A model generated the notes under the pieces. That model made no database searches. It saw nothing but the letters and a program-made list of their open reading frames with translations, and was not told the origin of the DNA. The position numbers were made by a program, and so were the translations under genes. This document shows, piece after piece, positions 36,240 to 45,398 of a stretch of 64,000 bases of DNA. The stretch lies in contig NZ_AP027142.1 of the NCBI RefSeq assembly GCF_027925385.1, positions 1,098,001 through 1,162,000 of the forward strand, in the 5' to 3' direction. The DNA is from Methylocystis iwaonis. Its GTDB lineage: Bacteria > Pseudomonadota > Alphaproteobacteria > Rhizobiales > Beijerinckiaceae. The first letter of the stretch is position 1. Each line of letters begins with the position of its first letter.

Positions 36240-37472
36240 ATGGGCGCGCATTGCGCTGAGCCATTTTCGCCTTGCGGGCGGGTTCGCAATCCGGCAATTA
36301 AGACGTTTGACGCGAATTGGGTCGCGCGAGCGGCAACACGCGACGAAGCTTATCGCGGGAGCAGGAATTTGGCAGGGACCGTTCGGCCCGCTTATGCGGG
36401 CCCAGGTCTGGGGGCGGCTGGCCATGCGGCGCGGGCGCAGGCGGCGTTGACGGCTGACCCGGCCGGCGACGATCACGCGGCGCATGGCAACGGCCACACC
36501 TATGCCGCGCTCGATCTCGGCACCAATAATTGCCGCCTACTGATCGCCCGGCCCGAGCGGCGCGCCCGCCGGCGCGCCAATGAATTTCTGCGGATCATCG
36601 ACGCCTTCTCGCGCATCGTGCGCCTCGGCGAGGGCCTGGGCCGCGCCGGCCGCATCAGCGAGGCCGCCATTGAGCGCACCATCGTCGCGCTGGAAATCTG
36701 CCGCGACAAGATGGAGGCCCGCGGCGTCACCCGCGCGCGGCTCGTCGCCACCCAGGCCTGCCGCGGCGCCGCCAATGGCGATGAATTCGTCGCGCGGGTG
36801 CGCGAGCGCACCGGCCTCGAGCTGGAGGTGATCGACCGGGAGACGGAGGCGCGCTTCGCCGCGCGCGGCTGCGGCTCGCTCGCCGATCCGCAGGCCGCGA
36901 GCGTGCTGCTCTTCGATATCGGCGGGGGATCGACCGAGCTCGTCTGGCTCACCCGCGCGCCGGCCGGCGCCGAGGGCCGCGAGCTGCATAGCTGGACGTC
37001 GCTGGAGCTCGGCGTCGTCACGCTCGCCGAACATTTCGGCGGCCGGGTGGTCGACGCGGCGACATTCGCGGCGATGAAAAATTACGCGGTGGACGCGCTG
37101 GCGCATTTCGTGCGCGAGACCGCCGAGGTGCGGCGTTGCTCGCGCTTCCATCTGCTCGGCACCTCGGGCACCGTCACCACCCTCGCCGGCGTGCATCTCG
37201 GGCTCGAGCGCTACGACCGCTGGCGGGTCGACGGGCTGTGGATGACCGACGCCGAGGCCACCAGGGCCATAGACCGCCTGCGCGGCATGGATTTCGAGGC
37301 GCGTGTGGCGAATGGCTGCATCGGCCCGCAGCGCGCCGATCTCGTGCTCGCCGGCTGCGCGATTTTCGAGGCGATCCGCGAGATGTTCCCGGCCGCGCGC
37401 ACCCGCATCGCCGACCGTGGCCTGCGCGAGGGCATGCTTTTGGAGCTGATGGAGGCGGATGGGGCGCTGTGA
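36240..37472 (+). CDS. Ppx/GppA family exopolyphosphatase/pppGpp phosphatase
   Basis: The 410-residue protein has the ASKHA phosphatase motifs: YAALDLGTNNCRLLIARP, FSRIVRLGEGLGRAGRISEAAIERT, ATQACRGAANGDEFVARV, VLLFDIGGGSTELVWL and LLGTSGTVTTLAG. It probably hydrolyses polyphosphate or pppGpp in the cytoplasm. The first 85 residues are low complexity and the start is uncertain: the ATG at 36240 lies 5 bp after the hydrolase stop, but initiation might occur nearer to the conserved domain. It lacks the C-terminal HD domain of long Ppx proteins. Confidence 0.87.
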   Translation: MGAHCAEPFSPCGRVRNPAIKTFDANWVARAATRDEAYRGSRNLAGTVRPAYAGPGLGAAGHAARAQAALTADPAGDDHAAHGNGHTYAALDLGTNNCRLLIARPERRARRRANEFLRIIDAFSRIVRLGEGLGRAGRISEAAIERTIVALEICRDKMEARGVTRARLVATQACRGAANGDEFVARVRERTGLELEVIDRETEARFAARGCGSLADPQAASVLLFDIGGGSTELVWLTRAPAGAEGRELHSWTSLELGVVTLAEHFGGRVVDAATFAAMKNYAVDALAHFVRETAEVRRCSRFHLLGTSGTVTTLAGVHLGLERYDRWRVDGLWMTDAEATRAIDRLRGMDFEARVANGCIGPQRADLVLAGCAIFEAIREMFPAARTRIADRGLREGMLLELMEADGAL

Positions 37473-37543
37473 GCGTCTCGACGGGTCGCGGCTCAGCCGT
37501 CACAATGTAGCCAAGATGATTCGCCCCGCGAGCGCCCGCCTGT

Positions 37544-38764
37544 ATGACCGATGAATTGAACCAGCCCCTCGGACGGGAAGCGCCGCGGCCCGCGAAGCGG
37601 GAGCCGCGGCGTCCGCTCGCTTTTGCGATTGGCGCGTTGGCGGCGGCGGGCGTGGGCGCGCTTTACTTCCTCCCCCGCGATCCCTTCGGCGGCGAACCCT
37701 ACGCCATCGCCAGGATCGAGCCCTATAAACCGCCGGAGACCGCGCCCGCCCTGCCGCCGGCTCAGCCGCAGACCGCCGCCGTCGAGCAGACGCAGGGGCA
37801 ACTCCCGGACGACTCCGGGATCAGCGAGATCGAGCAGCTTTCCGGCGTCAAGGTCACCCGCCCTGGCGGCGAGGGGTCGACCGCCCGCATCATCCGGGTC
37901 GAGCCCGCCTCCGGGGTGCGGCTCACGCCGGCGCCGGACCGCCGCGTGACCGAAAAAGGGCCCTACGGCCTGCTGCCCAAGATCGGCGCCGACGGCGCGC
38001 GGCCGATGGACGTCTATTCCCGCCCCTTCGTCACGGCGACGACAATCAAGCCCGGCGCCCCGCGCATTGCGCTCGTCGTCGGCGGCGTGGGGCTCAACGC
38101 CCAATCGTCGCTGGAGGCGATCGACCAGCTACCCGAGGGCGTGACGCTCGCCTTCGCGCCCTATGGCGCCAATCTCGACCGGCTCGTCGCCCAGGCGCGC
38201 GCGCGCGGCCATGAGGCTTTGCTGCAGGCGCCCATGGAGCCCTTCGACTATCCGCAGAATAACCCCGGTCCCCATACGCTCGTCACCAGCGCGCAGGATG
38301 GCGGCCTCGACGATCTGCGTTGGCTGATGAGCCGTTTCACGGGTTATGCGGGCGTGATGAATCATCTCGGCGGTCGCTTCATGGCGGATGAGACGGCGCT
38401 CTACGGCGCCTTGAGCGAAATGGCGCAGCGCGGCTTGTTTTTCCTGGACGACGGCGCCTCGGCGCAATCGCTTGCCGGAAAGCTCGCGCCCAAGCTGTCG
38501 CTGCCCAACGCCAAGGTCGACGTCGTCATCGACCAGCGCAATACATTGCAATCCATGGACGCGGCTTTATCGCAGCTCGAAACGGCGGCGCGCGACAAGG
38601 GCGCGGCCATCGGCTTCGCCAGCGCCACGCCCGCGGCGATCGCGCGCGTCGCGCGTTTCGCGCGGGATCTGGAGCGGCGCGGCATTGCGCTGGCGCCGGT
38701 CTCCGCCGTGCTGTCGCAGAAAATTTCGAATGGAGCCGCCGCAAACATGGGCCCAATCAGATGA
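37544..38764 (+). CDS. Divergent polysaccharide deacetylase family protein (YibQ-like)
   Basis: The 406-residue protein has an N-terminal membrane anchor ([20 protein letters not shown], about residues 26-45), a Pro-rich linker, and a periplasmic NodB-like domain: [58 protein letters not shown] and [18 protein letters not shown]. The metal-binding pattern of active NodB enzymes is only partly kept, as is typical of this divergent family. It overlaps rppH by 4 bp (ATGA), a gene order common in Rhizobiales. Confidence 0.9.
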   Translation: MTDELNQPLGREAPRPAKREPRRPLAFAIGALAAAGVGALYFLPRDPFGGEPYAIARIEPYKPPETAPALPPAQPQTAAVEQTQGQLPDDSGISEIEQLSGVKVTRPGGEGSTARIIRVEPASGVRLTPAPDRRVTEKGPYGLLPKIGADGARPMDVYSRPFVTATTIKPGAPRIALVVGGVGLNAQSSLEAIDQLPEGVTLAFAPYGANLDRLVAQARARGHEALLQAPMEPFDYPQNNPGPHTLVTSAQDGGLDDLRWLMSRFTGYAGVMNHLGGRFMADETALYGALSEMAQRGLFFLDDGASAQSLAGKLAPKLSLPNAKVDVVIDQRNTLQSMDAALSQLETAARDKGAAIGFASATPAAIARVARFARDLERRGIALAPVSAVLSQKISNGAAANMGPIR

Positions 38765-39267
38765 TCACGCCCGACAACCGCTACCGCCCCTGCGTCGGCG
38801 TGACGCTCATCAACGCCGAGGGGCTCGTCTTCATCGGCCATCGCAAGGCAAAGGGGACCTTCGATCAGACGACGGAGCCCTATCTCTGGCAGATGCCGCA
38901 GGGCGGCATAGATGCAGGCGAAACGCCCTATGAGGCGGCGCTGCGCGAGCTGCAGGAGGAGACAAACGTCGCGAGCGTCGAGTTCCTCGCCGAGGCGCCG
39001 CTGTGGCTCTCCTACGATCTGCCGCCCGAGGCCAATAAGCGCTGGAGCGGCAAATATATCGGCCAGACCCAGCGCTGGTTCGCGCTGCGCTTTGTCGGGT
39101 CCGAGAGCGAGATCGACATTCACGCGCCGGGCGGCGGCAAGCACAAGCCGGAATTCGACGACTGGCGCTGGGAGAAGCTGTCGAGGCTTCCCGATTTGAT
39201 CGTGCCGTTCAAGCGGCAAGTCTATTTGGATGTCGTGGAGGCGTTCAGGCCATTTGCGGCGGCGTAA
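38761..39267 (+). CDS. rppH: RNA pyrophosphohydrolase
   Basis: RppH removes pyrophosphate from the 5' end of mRNA to start decay. The 168-residue protein opens [21 protein letters not shown] and has a complete Nudix box [23 protein letters not shown] (about residues 54-76), then [25 protein letters not shown] and a C-terminal [22 protein letters not shown], all conserved in the family. Its start codon overlaps the stop of the deacetylase-like gene. Confidence 0.96.
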   Translation: MITPDNRYRPCVGVTLINAEGLVFIGHRKAKGTFDQTTEPYLWQMPQGGIDAGETPYEAALRELQEETNVASVEFLAEAPLWLSYDLPPEANKRWSGKYIGQTQRWFALRFVGSESEIDIHAPGGGKHKPEFDDWRWEKLSRLPDLIVPFKRQVYLDVVEAFRPFAAA

Positions 39268-39271
39268 CATG

Positions 39272-39398
39272 AGATCCGCTTGATTGGCTCACCGTCATTC
39301 CCGACGCTCGCAAAGCGAGCGATCGGGAATCCAGAGCAATATCATCGCTATTGCGGCTCTGGATTCCCGGTCGGGCTTTCAGCCCGCCGGGAATGACA
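39272..39398. repeat. Intergenic palindromic repeat, family A, copy 4
   Basis: It runs in the opposite orientation to most copies: a GATCCGCTTGATTGGCTCA tail, then TCATTCCCGACGCTCG, GCGAGCGATCGGGAATCC, a variable centre with AATATCATCGCTATT, and GGATTCCCGGTCGGGC to CCGGGAATGACA. It occupies almost the whole gap between rppH and the methyltransferase gene. Confidence 0.82.
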
Positions 39399-39431
39399 AG
39401 GACCCCATGCGAGCTGTTTAACGGAAACGGA

Positions 39432-40043
39432 ATGAGCGGCGCTTCCGAAGCAATTATCAGCCTCTATCAGCGACACGCGCACGCTTGGGCGAAGAAGCGG
39501 GGGCGTGGAGTTCGACAGCTCATGGAGGCGCACTGGCTCGATCGTTTTATCGGTCTCATGCCGCGCCAGCCTGCCGTTCTCGACATCGGTTGCGGGTCTG
39601 GCGAGCCGATGAGCCGCTATTTGGTCGAGCGCGGCTGCGCAGTAACCGGGATAGATTCTTCGCCCGAAATGATCGCTTTGTGTAAAGGCGCGTTGCCCTG
39701 CCAAAGTTGGCGGGTGGCCGACATGCGGTCCCTGTCGCTGTCCGTGCGTTTTGACGGACTTCTCGCATGGGACAGCTTCTTCCACCTGTGTCCTGAAGAC
39801 CAAAGAAAGATGTTCCCCATCTTTCGCGACCACGCTTCGCCCCGCGCCGCCTTGATGTTCACATCGGGGCCCAGCCACGGCGTCGCAATCGGAGAATTCG
39901 AAGGCGAACCTCTGTATCACGCGAGCCTGGACGTCGATGAATACCGCACTCTGCTCGACGAGAATGGATTTGCGGTCGTCGCGCATGTGGTCGAGGACGA
40001 GGCCTGTGGGCGTCATACAATTTGGCTCGCGCAGTTTATTTAG
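39432..40043 (+). CDS. Class I SAM-dependent methyltransferase
   Basis: The 203-residue protein has the SAM-binding loop AVLDIGCGSGEPMSRYL (near residue 50), an acidic ribose contact VTGIDSSPEMIAL, and DGLLAWDSFFHLCPEDQRKM as the post-II motif. The substrate is unknown. The start has GGAAACGGA immediately before ATG, and frame extension upstream reads through a family A repeat, so it is rejected. It stands alone between repeats and a GNAT gene and belongs to a variable stretch. Confidence 0.85.
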   Translation: MSGASEAIISLYQRHAHAWAKKRGRGVRQLMEAHWLDRFIGLMPRQPAVLDIGCGSGEPMSRYLVERGCAVTGIDSSPEMIALCKGALPCQSWRVADMRSLSLSVRFDGLLAWDSFFHLCPEDQRKMFPIFRDHASPRAALMFTSGPSHGVAIGEFEGEPLYHASLDVDEYRTLLDENGFAVVAHVVEDEACGRHTIWLAQFI

Positions 40044-40082
40044 CGAGGCAGGCTCGGAAGGCGCTGCTGCTAGGACGTTGCG

Positions 40083-40673
40083 TTACACGAGGCCGAACAC
40101 TTGTTTGATTTTCATATCAGGTGTCTCCTGTCCCGATCTGTAATCCATTATTCTGCGGCGATAGCTGTTTGTGTAATAATGCAAGTGTATCAAAACGCCA
40201 TATCTGTCATCGAGCTCCATTTTCGAGATGATAAATCCGGCTTTCAGCTTAGGAATTATGACGTCGTTATTTGTGGCGCAATGCCTGGAATAAACCAGTT
40301 GGAATCCCGCTTTCGAAAGGCGCTCAATGTTGTGAGCGATCAAGGCGCTATAAATTCCTTTCCGCCGATGTCTTTCAAGAACGGCGGAACTGACCATGTA
40401 GAAGGTCGACGCATTCTCCTGCTTCCCCCAGCTCCAACCGACAAATTCATTATCGATGTCGAAAACACCGAGGTAGAGCTTGTAGGGCGCGCCCAGATTC
40501 TCCTCTAGCTCTTTAATTCGCTGTTGTTCGGCGTCAGTTAGAACATGCTGCATGTCATAGCTGTGGACGCCCGCGAACATCGAAAATTTGTGTTTGTCGA
40601 AGAGTGGCTCGAACTCTTCCTCGCTCAGCTCCCGTATTGAATACGATTCATCCATATCTGTTTCCGAAAGCAT
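40083..40673 (-). CDS. GNAT family N-acetyltransferase
   Basis: The 196-residue protein has a GNAT pattern: YKLYLGVFDIDNEFVGWSWG, then STFYMVSSAVLERHRRKGIYSALIAHNIERL, in which RRKGIY is the acetyl-CoA pyrophosphate loop, and VYSRHCATNNDVIIPKLKAGF. Base composition is clearly more AT-rich than its neighbours, suggesting recent acquisition (inference). The start is uncertain: ATG 40673 or 40655, while a TTG at 40721 would overlap the next gene. Confidence 0.75.
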   Translation of the reverse strand: MLSETDMDESYSIRELSEEEFEPLFDKHKFSMFAGVHSYDMQHVLTDAEQQRIKELEENLGAPYKLYLGVFDIDNEFVGWSWGKQENASTFYMVSSAVLERHRRKGIYSALIAHNIERLSKAGFQLVYSRHCATNNDVIIPKLKAGFIISKMELDDRYGVLIHLHYYTNSYRRRIMDYRSGQETPDMKIKQVFGLV

Positions 40674-40717
40674 TTTGAGTGCACGCCGCGTAATTCGACG
40701 AAAATAGCGCCGGGCGT

Positions 40718-42523
40718 TCAAAACGCAATCTGCACCCCGCCGGTGGCGCTATGAATGGCGGCGCTGCTCGCGACCATGCCGTCATAACGAACAAAAATAT
40801 TCGCGCTATCCACTGGCAGGCTCAAACGCGCGCCGACTGCCGCCGAATCGCGCGGCCAACGCGCGCCATTGACGATGAAGTTCGAACCCATCGCGCCCTG
40901 GAAATTCGCCAGAACGCTGCGACGGACGTCCGCATAATCATGCATCCAGCCGGCCCGCGCCGAAAAGCTCAAGGGCTTTGCGAGCCGCAGCGGCAAATCA
41001 TAAGTCAGCTCGGCGCCGAGCGTGCTTTGGGCGGATGCTGCTGTTCGACCGTAGACGTTGAGGTTGATGGCGCCCGCGCCGTTCTCGGCGAAGCTGTTTT
41101 GCGCGGCCATAATGCCTTGCAACGACGCGAAGGGGGTCGCGCTGATCTGCTCGCTGAATGGGAGGCGATACCCCGCCTCGAGGCGCGACAGGAAAACATT
41201 GTCATACACATTCGCCGAAGCGCCGCGGGTAACGCCGGGAAAGGCGATGTTACGTCCCGCGCCGAAACGATTGTAGGAATAGCCGAGCGCGCCGTCGACA
41301 TAGAAACGCCCAGCCGCGTAACCGGCGTATGAGATGACAGCGAAACTATCCAGCCCGCCGCTTCCCGAAGCGCCATTCAGGCCGAACGAGCTGCGCATAT
41401 AGCTCAAGGCGACGCCCGCCAGAAGTTCGGGCGTCAGGCGATAGTCCGCGCCCACAGAGACGCCGCCGCCACTGAAGCTGACGCCGTGCAAGTCGCCATT
41501 GCCGTAGATCGCGCCGCCGCCGCCCAAACCGCTGATCCAGGTCCGCAGCCCTCCGGCGCCGGTGGCCCGGGCCAAATGGGTCTGGGCGCGCACCGCGTCG
41601 AGAAACATCCGCGACACGCCGATCGAGACCGACGGCAAATCCGCGTAAACCTCGCCGTCGAGTTGAGTAAGGGCGGAGCGCAGCGCTGCGGGATCGCCGA
41701 AATTTAAGAGGTCGAGCGCATTGTAGATCGAGTCCATGTCGCTGAACAAAGGCGGCGGCAGCGCGTGATCGAGCGCGAAGGCGACCGCTCCGGCGTTCCC
41801 GGCGCCGGCGCGCGGCACATAGGCGAGCGCATATGCGCCGATCGGCTGGCCATTGACGAAACTGCTGGCGGACAGGAACACCGGCTGAGAGCCCGGCCCG
41901 CATCCGGGAACCGCGCTTTTGCCAATGATGAATTCCTGCAGGGCGCCGCCGCGTCCCCAGACGCCAACCGGGCTCGCAGGAGGTTGTGCATCGAGAATTG
42001 GCCCCGCCGTTCCAACGAGAAGGCAGGTGCCAGCGGGCACCTGCACGATCGCTTCCATCGTAGGCGTGCCGGGCAGCGCAAGCACGTCCCTTACCTGCTC
42101 CGGGGTCAATCCGCGCACCATGTTGGAGCCGGCGATGAAGTTTCCGAGGATGCTGTTTCCTGAATAGAAACGCACATATTGCGTCGGGGCGGTGGTCAGG
42201 ACGACGACTGCCGGCGACGATGTCGAATTGGTGTAAGAGAGCGTCGACGGCGTGACGAGCGGGTTCACGATCGGCGGGTTGCTGTTGAGCAAATATTGAT
42301 TGGCGTCGAAGCCGTTCGAGATCGAGGGCGATCCGATCATGCCGACGCAGGCCTTGGTCGTTCTGCAGAACGCCTGTCCCAGCACGATCGGCCCTGTGAC
42401 GATTTGGCCAGGCGGCAAAGACAATCCAGCGCTTTGCGCCGATGCTTGGCCCGCCACTCCGATTGCCAGGGCGCAGGAGCCGCAGAAGAGCAAATCGCGA
42501 AATAGGCGCATCGAGGCCCTCAT
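40718..42523 (-). CDS. Autotransporter-type outer-membrane protein
   Basis: The 601-residue protein has a signal peptide (LLFCGSCALAIGVAGQASAQ, cleavage near residue 30), a Ser/Thr/Pro-rich passenger of about 280 residues, and a C-terminal beta-barrel from about 330 (WISGLGGGGAIYGNGDLHG, FSGGGVSVGADYRLTPELLAGVALSY, FYVDGALGYSYNRF) that ends in the typical terminal Phe (GGVQIAF). It is likely a surface-displayed adhesin-like protein. It lies in a stretch of accessory genes between a GNAT gene and an HhH gene. Confidence 0.82.
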   Translation of the reverse strand: MRASMRLFRDLLFCGSCALAIGVAGQASAQSAGLSLPPGQIVTGPIVLGQAFCRTTKACVGMIGSPSISNGFDANQYLLNSNPPIVNPLVTPSTLSYTNSTSSPAVVVLTTAPTQYVRFYSGNSILGNFIAGSNMVRGLTPEQVRDVLALPGTPTMEAIVQVPAGTCLLVGTAGPILDAQPPASPVGVWGRGGALQEFIIGKSAVPGCGPGSQPVFLSASSFVNGQPIGAYALAYVPRAGAGNAGAVAFALDHALPPPLFSDMDSIYNALDLLNFGDPAALRSALTQLDGEVYADLPSVSIGVSRMFLDAVRAQTHLARATGAGGLRTWISGLGGGGAIYGNGDLHGVSFSGGGVSVGADYRLTPELLAGVALSYMRSSFGLNGASGSGGLDSFAVISYAGYAAGRFYVDGALGYSYNRFGAGRNIAFPGVTRGASANVYDNVFLSRLEAGYRLPFSEQISATPFASLQGIMAAQNSFAENGAGAINLNVYGRTAASAQSTLGAELTYDLPLRLAKPLSFSARAGWMHDYADVRRSVLANFQGAMGSNFIVNGARWPRDSAAVGARLSLPVDSANIFVRYDGMVASSAAIHSATGGVQIAF

Positions 42524-42805
42524 AAACTCAGTTTGAATTTTATACAGTAATTATGGCTACAAATGTCTATTCCGCCTCGCGATTTACGCTCTCGGGGAGG
42601 GGCTCTGGAATTCTGCCTAAAAACTATCCGCAGAAATACGAGGGTGTCAATGCAACGCGCGGCTAATTCAAATGATTTATTGGACTTCGATGTGCATAAA
42701 CTTGTAAGGCGTAGCTTGTGTTAGTTTAAATCTAACCGCCGACTGTCAGCTTAAGCTTGCAGCGATTTCTTGGTCTCCGCTACAGCGGGCCGTGACCAGC
42801 ACACC

Positions 42806-43072
42806 TCAGCTTTCGCCGTTCACTTTCTTTGAAGCGGATTGTGCGGCGGATATTGCTGCGGCGACTGCATTTCGTGCTTGTGGGCTGTTCTTCCAGCATG
42901 TGCCGCCGACCAGCAATGAAGCCTGCTCACAGATCGCTCGCGCATCCTGTTCTGCAAGCTTTCGCAGCGTGTGGATTCCAAGTTGCTCGAAGCGCTCGAC
43001 AACCGTCGGGCCAATCCCTTTGACCTCGAGCAACACATCCCTTTCAGCGGGGAAAAACCGTTTCACACTCAT
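42806..43072 (-). CDS. Helix-hairpin-helix domain protein
   Basis: The 88-residue protein begins MSVKRFFPAERDVLLEVKGIGPTVVERFEQLGIHTLRKLA, a helix-hairpin-helix motif (VKGIGP) typical of non-specific DNA contact, followed by a helical tail with CWKNSPQARNAVAAAI. It resembles small Cdd1/DUF4332-like proteins. The ATG at 43072 has GGGAGA about 8 nt upstream; ten earlier residues in frame are less likely. Its role is unknown. Confidence 0.75.
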   Translation of the reverse strand: MSVKRFFPAERDVLLEVKGIGPTVVERFEQLGIHTLRKLAEQDARAICEQASLLVGGTCWKNSPQARNAVAAAISAAQSASKKVNGES

Positions 43073-43192
43073 TTGCGCTCTCCCGATTAAAAAATGGAAC
43101 AATGATGTAGCCGGATTAGCTGCTGGCGCCGCCGTAATCCAGGCTGCGGCTCGCCATCGTGCGATCGTATAACTCGAGCCTCACGCGCACCG

Positions 43193-43247
43193 AAGCCCCT
43201 CGCCTTGAGGAGGCCGCAAAGCGGCCGTCTCGAAAGGCGAGGGGCTT
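43193..43247. terminator. Long hairpin between an HhH gene and a secreted-protein gene
   Basis: A 13-14 bp outer stem (AAGCCCCTCGCCTT with AAGGCGAGGGGCTT) encloses a second stem GGCCGC-AAA-GCGGCC. It lies just downstream of the minus-strand secreted-protein gene at 43262. No long T-run follows, so it is a factor-dependent terminator or a structural repeat rather than a classical one. Confidence 0.5.
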
Positions 43248-43261
43248 GCGCCGGCTTTACA

Positions 43262-43786
43262 TCAATGCGGCGTGAAGCGCGTTTCGATGAAATAGCTGTA
43301 GCCGATCTCCGATCCGAAACGCACGAAGACGGAATCGAGATTGAGGAGACGCGTGTCCGTCAGCGGCACATCCTTCACGACGCGCGAGTTGATCGTCACC
43401 TGCACCTGGTCGGCGATCGGATTGCCGGGGTGGAAGGCGTAGAGCGTATAGGTGACGGGCGCTGTCGTGCTGGAGAAGACATTCGTCGCGAAGAGCTTCA
43501 GCCCCGTGAGATCGAAGGTCTTGCCGGGCAGCTTGAAATAGCCGCCGATGCGATTGGCGATATAGAGACCTCTGCTGCTGGTCTTCACGTCCCAGCCATT
43601 CGGCAGCAGCGTGCCATTGGCGTAGACGACGAGGCCGGTCGTATCCTTGGCGGCGCAGTCGGGGCAGCCCGAGACCGGCGCTGCGGTGAAGGTCGCCGTG
43701 TCGGCCAAGGCGCGCGCGGGCGCTACAGCGAGAACGGCGAGGCAGGCGTAAGCAATCAGTTTTCTGGCGTGAATATTCGTCTTCAT
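43262..43786 (-). CDS. Secreted protein of unknown function
   Basis: The 174-residue protein has a signal peptide (LIAYACLAVLAVAPARALA, cleavage near residue 28). The mature part starts DTATFTAAPVSGCPDCAAKDTTGLVVYANG and is predicted to be beta-rich, with one CxxC pair near its N-terminus. It has no domain that I recognise, but resembles the small beta-sandwich secreted proteins sometimes linked to PEP-CTERM export, without the anchor. GGAG lies upstream of the ATG at 43786. Confidence 0.7.
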   Translation of the reverse strand: MKTNIHARKLIAYACLAVLAVAPARALADTATFTAAPVSGCPDCAAKDTTGLVVYANGTLLPNGWDVKTSSRGLYIANRIGGYFKLPGKTFDLTGLKLFATNVFSSTTAPVTYTLYAFHPGNPIADQVQVTINSRVVKDVPLTDTRLLNLDSVFVRFGSEIGYSYFIETRFTPH

Positions 43787-43982
43787 GTGAGCTCCATCCG
43801 GCCGAGTCTTGCTTGTTTGACTCGACGCGGAGCGGAAGCTAGGTCGCATATATGTTGGGAATGAGTCTTTTAGCGTAACTCTATGGATTCTTAGGATTAT
43901 CGCTTTGGAACTACCTTTTTGCCTCGCTTGTTCTCGGCCTGCGACAAGTAGAGGCGACGACCCGCTCCTCTCCCCGCTTGCG

Positions 43983-45272
43983 CAGGGCTGTCCGGGGAAA
44001 TCATAGGGCCGCGAGCTGGAGCTGCAGACTAGAGAAGTCTCGGCCGGGCTTGGGCCTGATTGGCGGCTTGTCGATAAGCGCGATCGGCCGGCGGTCGAAG
44101 AGGAAGCGGCCGACGAGCTCGGCGAAACGCAGTGCCGCCATGTCGATCTTGTGGACGCAGGCGGCGATGCGCAGCAGGGTGAAGGCGATCATCGCGGCGA
44201 AGAGCTGCAGGCGCACGGCGTTTTCGGCCTCGCCGATGAAGCTCTTGATGTTGAGATGCTGCTTGATCCAACGGAACAGCAGCTCGATTGCCCAGCGGCC
44301 CTTGTAGAGCGCGGCGATTTCCGCGGCCGGGCGGCGCATGTCGTTGACGATGAGGACGATGCGGCCTTTGGCCTCGTCTCTTTCCACGGTGATGCGCCGC
44401 AGCGGCATGGGCAGCTTGGAATCGCCTTTGCTGGCCAGCGCCACCTCCTCGTCGGCGATCACGGCGAAGCCGTCGCCCCGCGCGCTTTCGGGGTCGAGCG
44501 GGCGGGCGGCGATCGCCCGGAAGCGGGCGTTCGCCTTCGGCCGGGTGACGAAGAAAGCGCCTTGCGCGGCGATCTCGGTCCACCAGCGATAGTCGCAATA
44601 GCCTTTGTCGAAGACATAAGCGGCGCCCGGCTCGATATCGGTTTTCTTGCCGATCTCTATGTCGTTCACATTGGCGGGCGTGACTTCCGCGCGAAGGGGC
44701 CGATTGGCGCGCGGGTCATGGACCACGTGCATTTTGAGGCCGTGAGTGCGGCCGTTGGAGCGGGCGTAATCGAGGAATTTGCTCAAAGGGATGGGCGTCG
44801 AATCGATGAGGCGGATCATGTCCGCGCCCTCCCGGCGCGTATGACGGTCGAGCGCGCCGGAGAGCATGGCGAAGAGATCGGCGAAGACGGCGACGGGCCG
44901 GCGGGCGTTGGCGTCGGAAAGGGTCGTGCGCGCGAGCCGCCGCGTCCCGAGGTGATAATGCGCGCGCGCGTCGGCGTTGAAGGCGGGAACGAGGGCGCGC
45001 AGGCTGGAGACCCCGGCAAGCTGGGCGTAGATGAGCGCGACGAGGTGATCCCAGCTCTTGAAGGATTTGTCGTAGGCGTCGCCGCCATGCCGCTCGACGA
45101 TCTGCTTGAAGGCGCGCCGATCGACCGGCTTGAGCAGTTGGGCGAATACAGTAGAGTGCACGGGCATGTCCGGTCCTTTTTTCCAGTCTCGACAACCGGA
45201 AAATACCCGACAACCGTCGGGAAAACCGGGCATGCGCCCGCGACCTTTCGACTCATTCCCCGGACAGCCCTG
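43983..45272 (-). mobile_element. IS4-family insertion sequence (second element)
   Basis: The 1,290-bp element has 17-bp perfect terminal inverted repeats CAGGGCTGTCCGGGGAA (43983-43999 and 45256-45272). An exact 9-bp direct repeat CCGCTTGCG flanks it at 43974-43982 and 45273-45281. Removing the element restores CCTCTCCCCGC-TT-GCGGGGAGAGG, a perfect family C hairpin, so it inserted in the apex. It carries one intact transposase gene and is unrelated at its ends to the element at 21020. Confidence 0.95.
44001..45167 (-). CDS. IS4-family transposase
   Basis: The 388-residue transposase opens MPVHSTVFAQLLKPVDRRAF with a DUF4372-like N-terminal domain, then a DDE core: RLIDSTPIPLS (first Asp), YVFDKGYCDYRWW (second Asp) and the IS4 signature Y-2-R-3-E-6-K as YKGRWAIELLFRWIK. 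The start is the ATG at 45167 with AAGGA 6 nt upstream. The frame is intact from start to stop, so the element may be active. Confidence 0.95.
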   Translation of the reverse strand: MPVHSTVFAQLLKPVDRRAFKQIVERHGGDAYDKSFKSWDHLVALIYAQLAGVSSLRALVPAFNADARAHYHLGTRRLARTTLSDANARRPVAVFADLFAMLSGALDRHTRREGADMIRLIDSTPIPLSKFLDYARSNGRTHGLKMHVVHDPRANRPLRAEVTPANVNDIEIGKKTDIEPGAAYVFDKGYCDYRWWTEIAAQGAFFVTRPKANARFRAIAARPLDPESARGDGFAVIADEEVALASKGDSKLPMPLRRITVERDEAKGRIVLIVNDMRRPAAEIAALYKGRWAIELLFRWIKQHLNIKSFIGEAENAVRLQLFAAMIAFTLLRIAACVHKIDMAALRFAELVGRFLFDRRPIALIDKPPIRPKPGRDFSSLQLQLAAL

Positions 45273-45398
45273 CCGCTTGCGGGGAGAGGGGCAGAGCGCG
45301 GCCTTCCTCGCGCACTTGGGATCAAGTGTGTGGGGGGCGTTTCAGTGATGAGGACGATGCACGATGTCACACGCTCGACCGAAGAGCACCGCCCCCGC

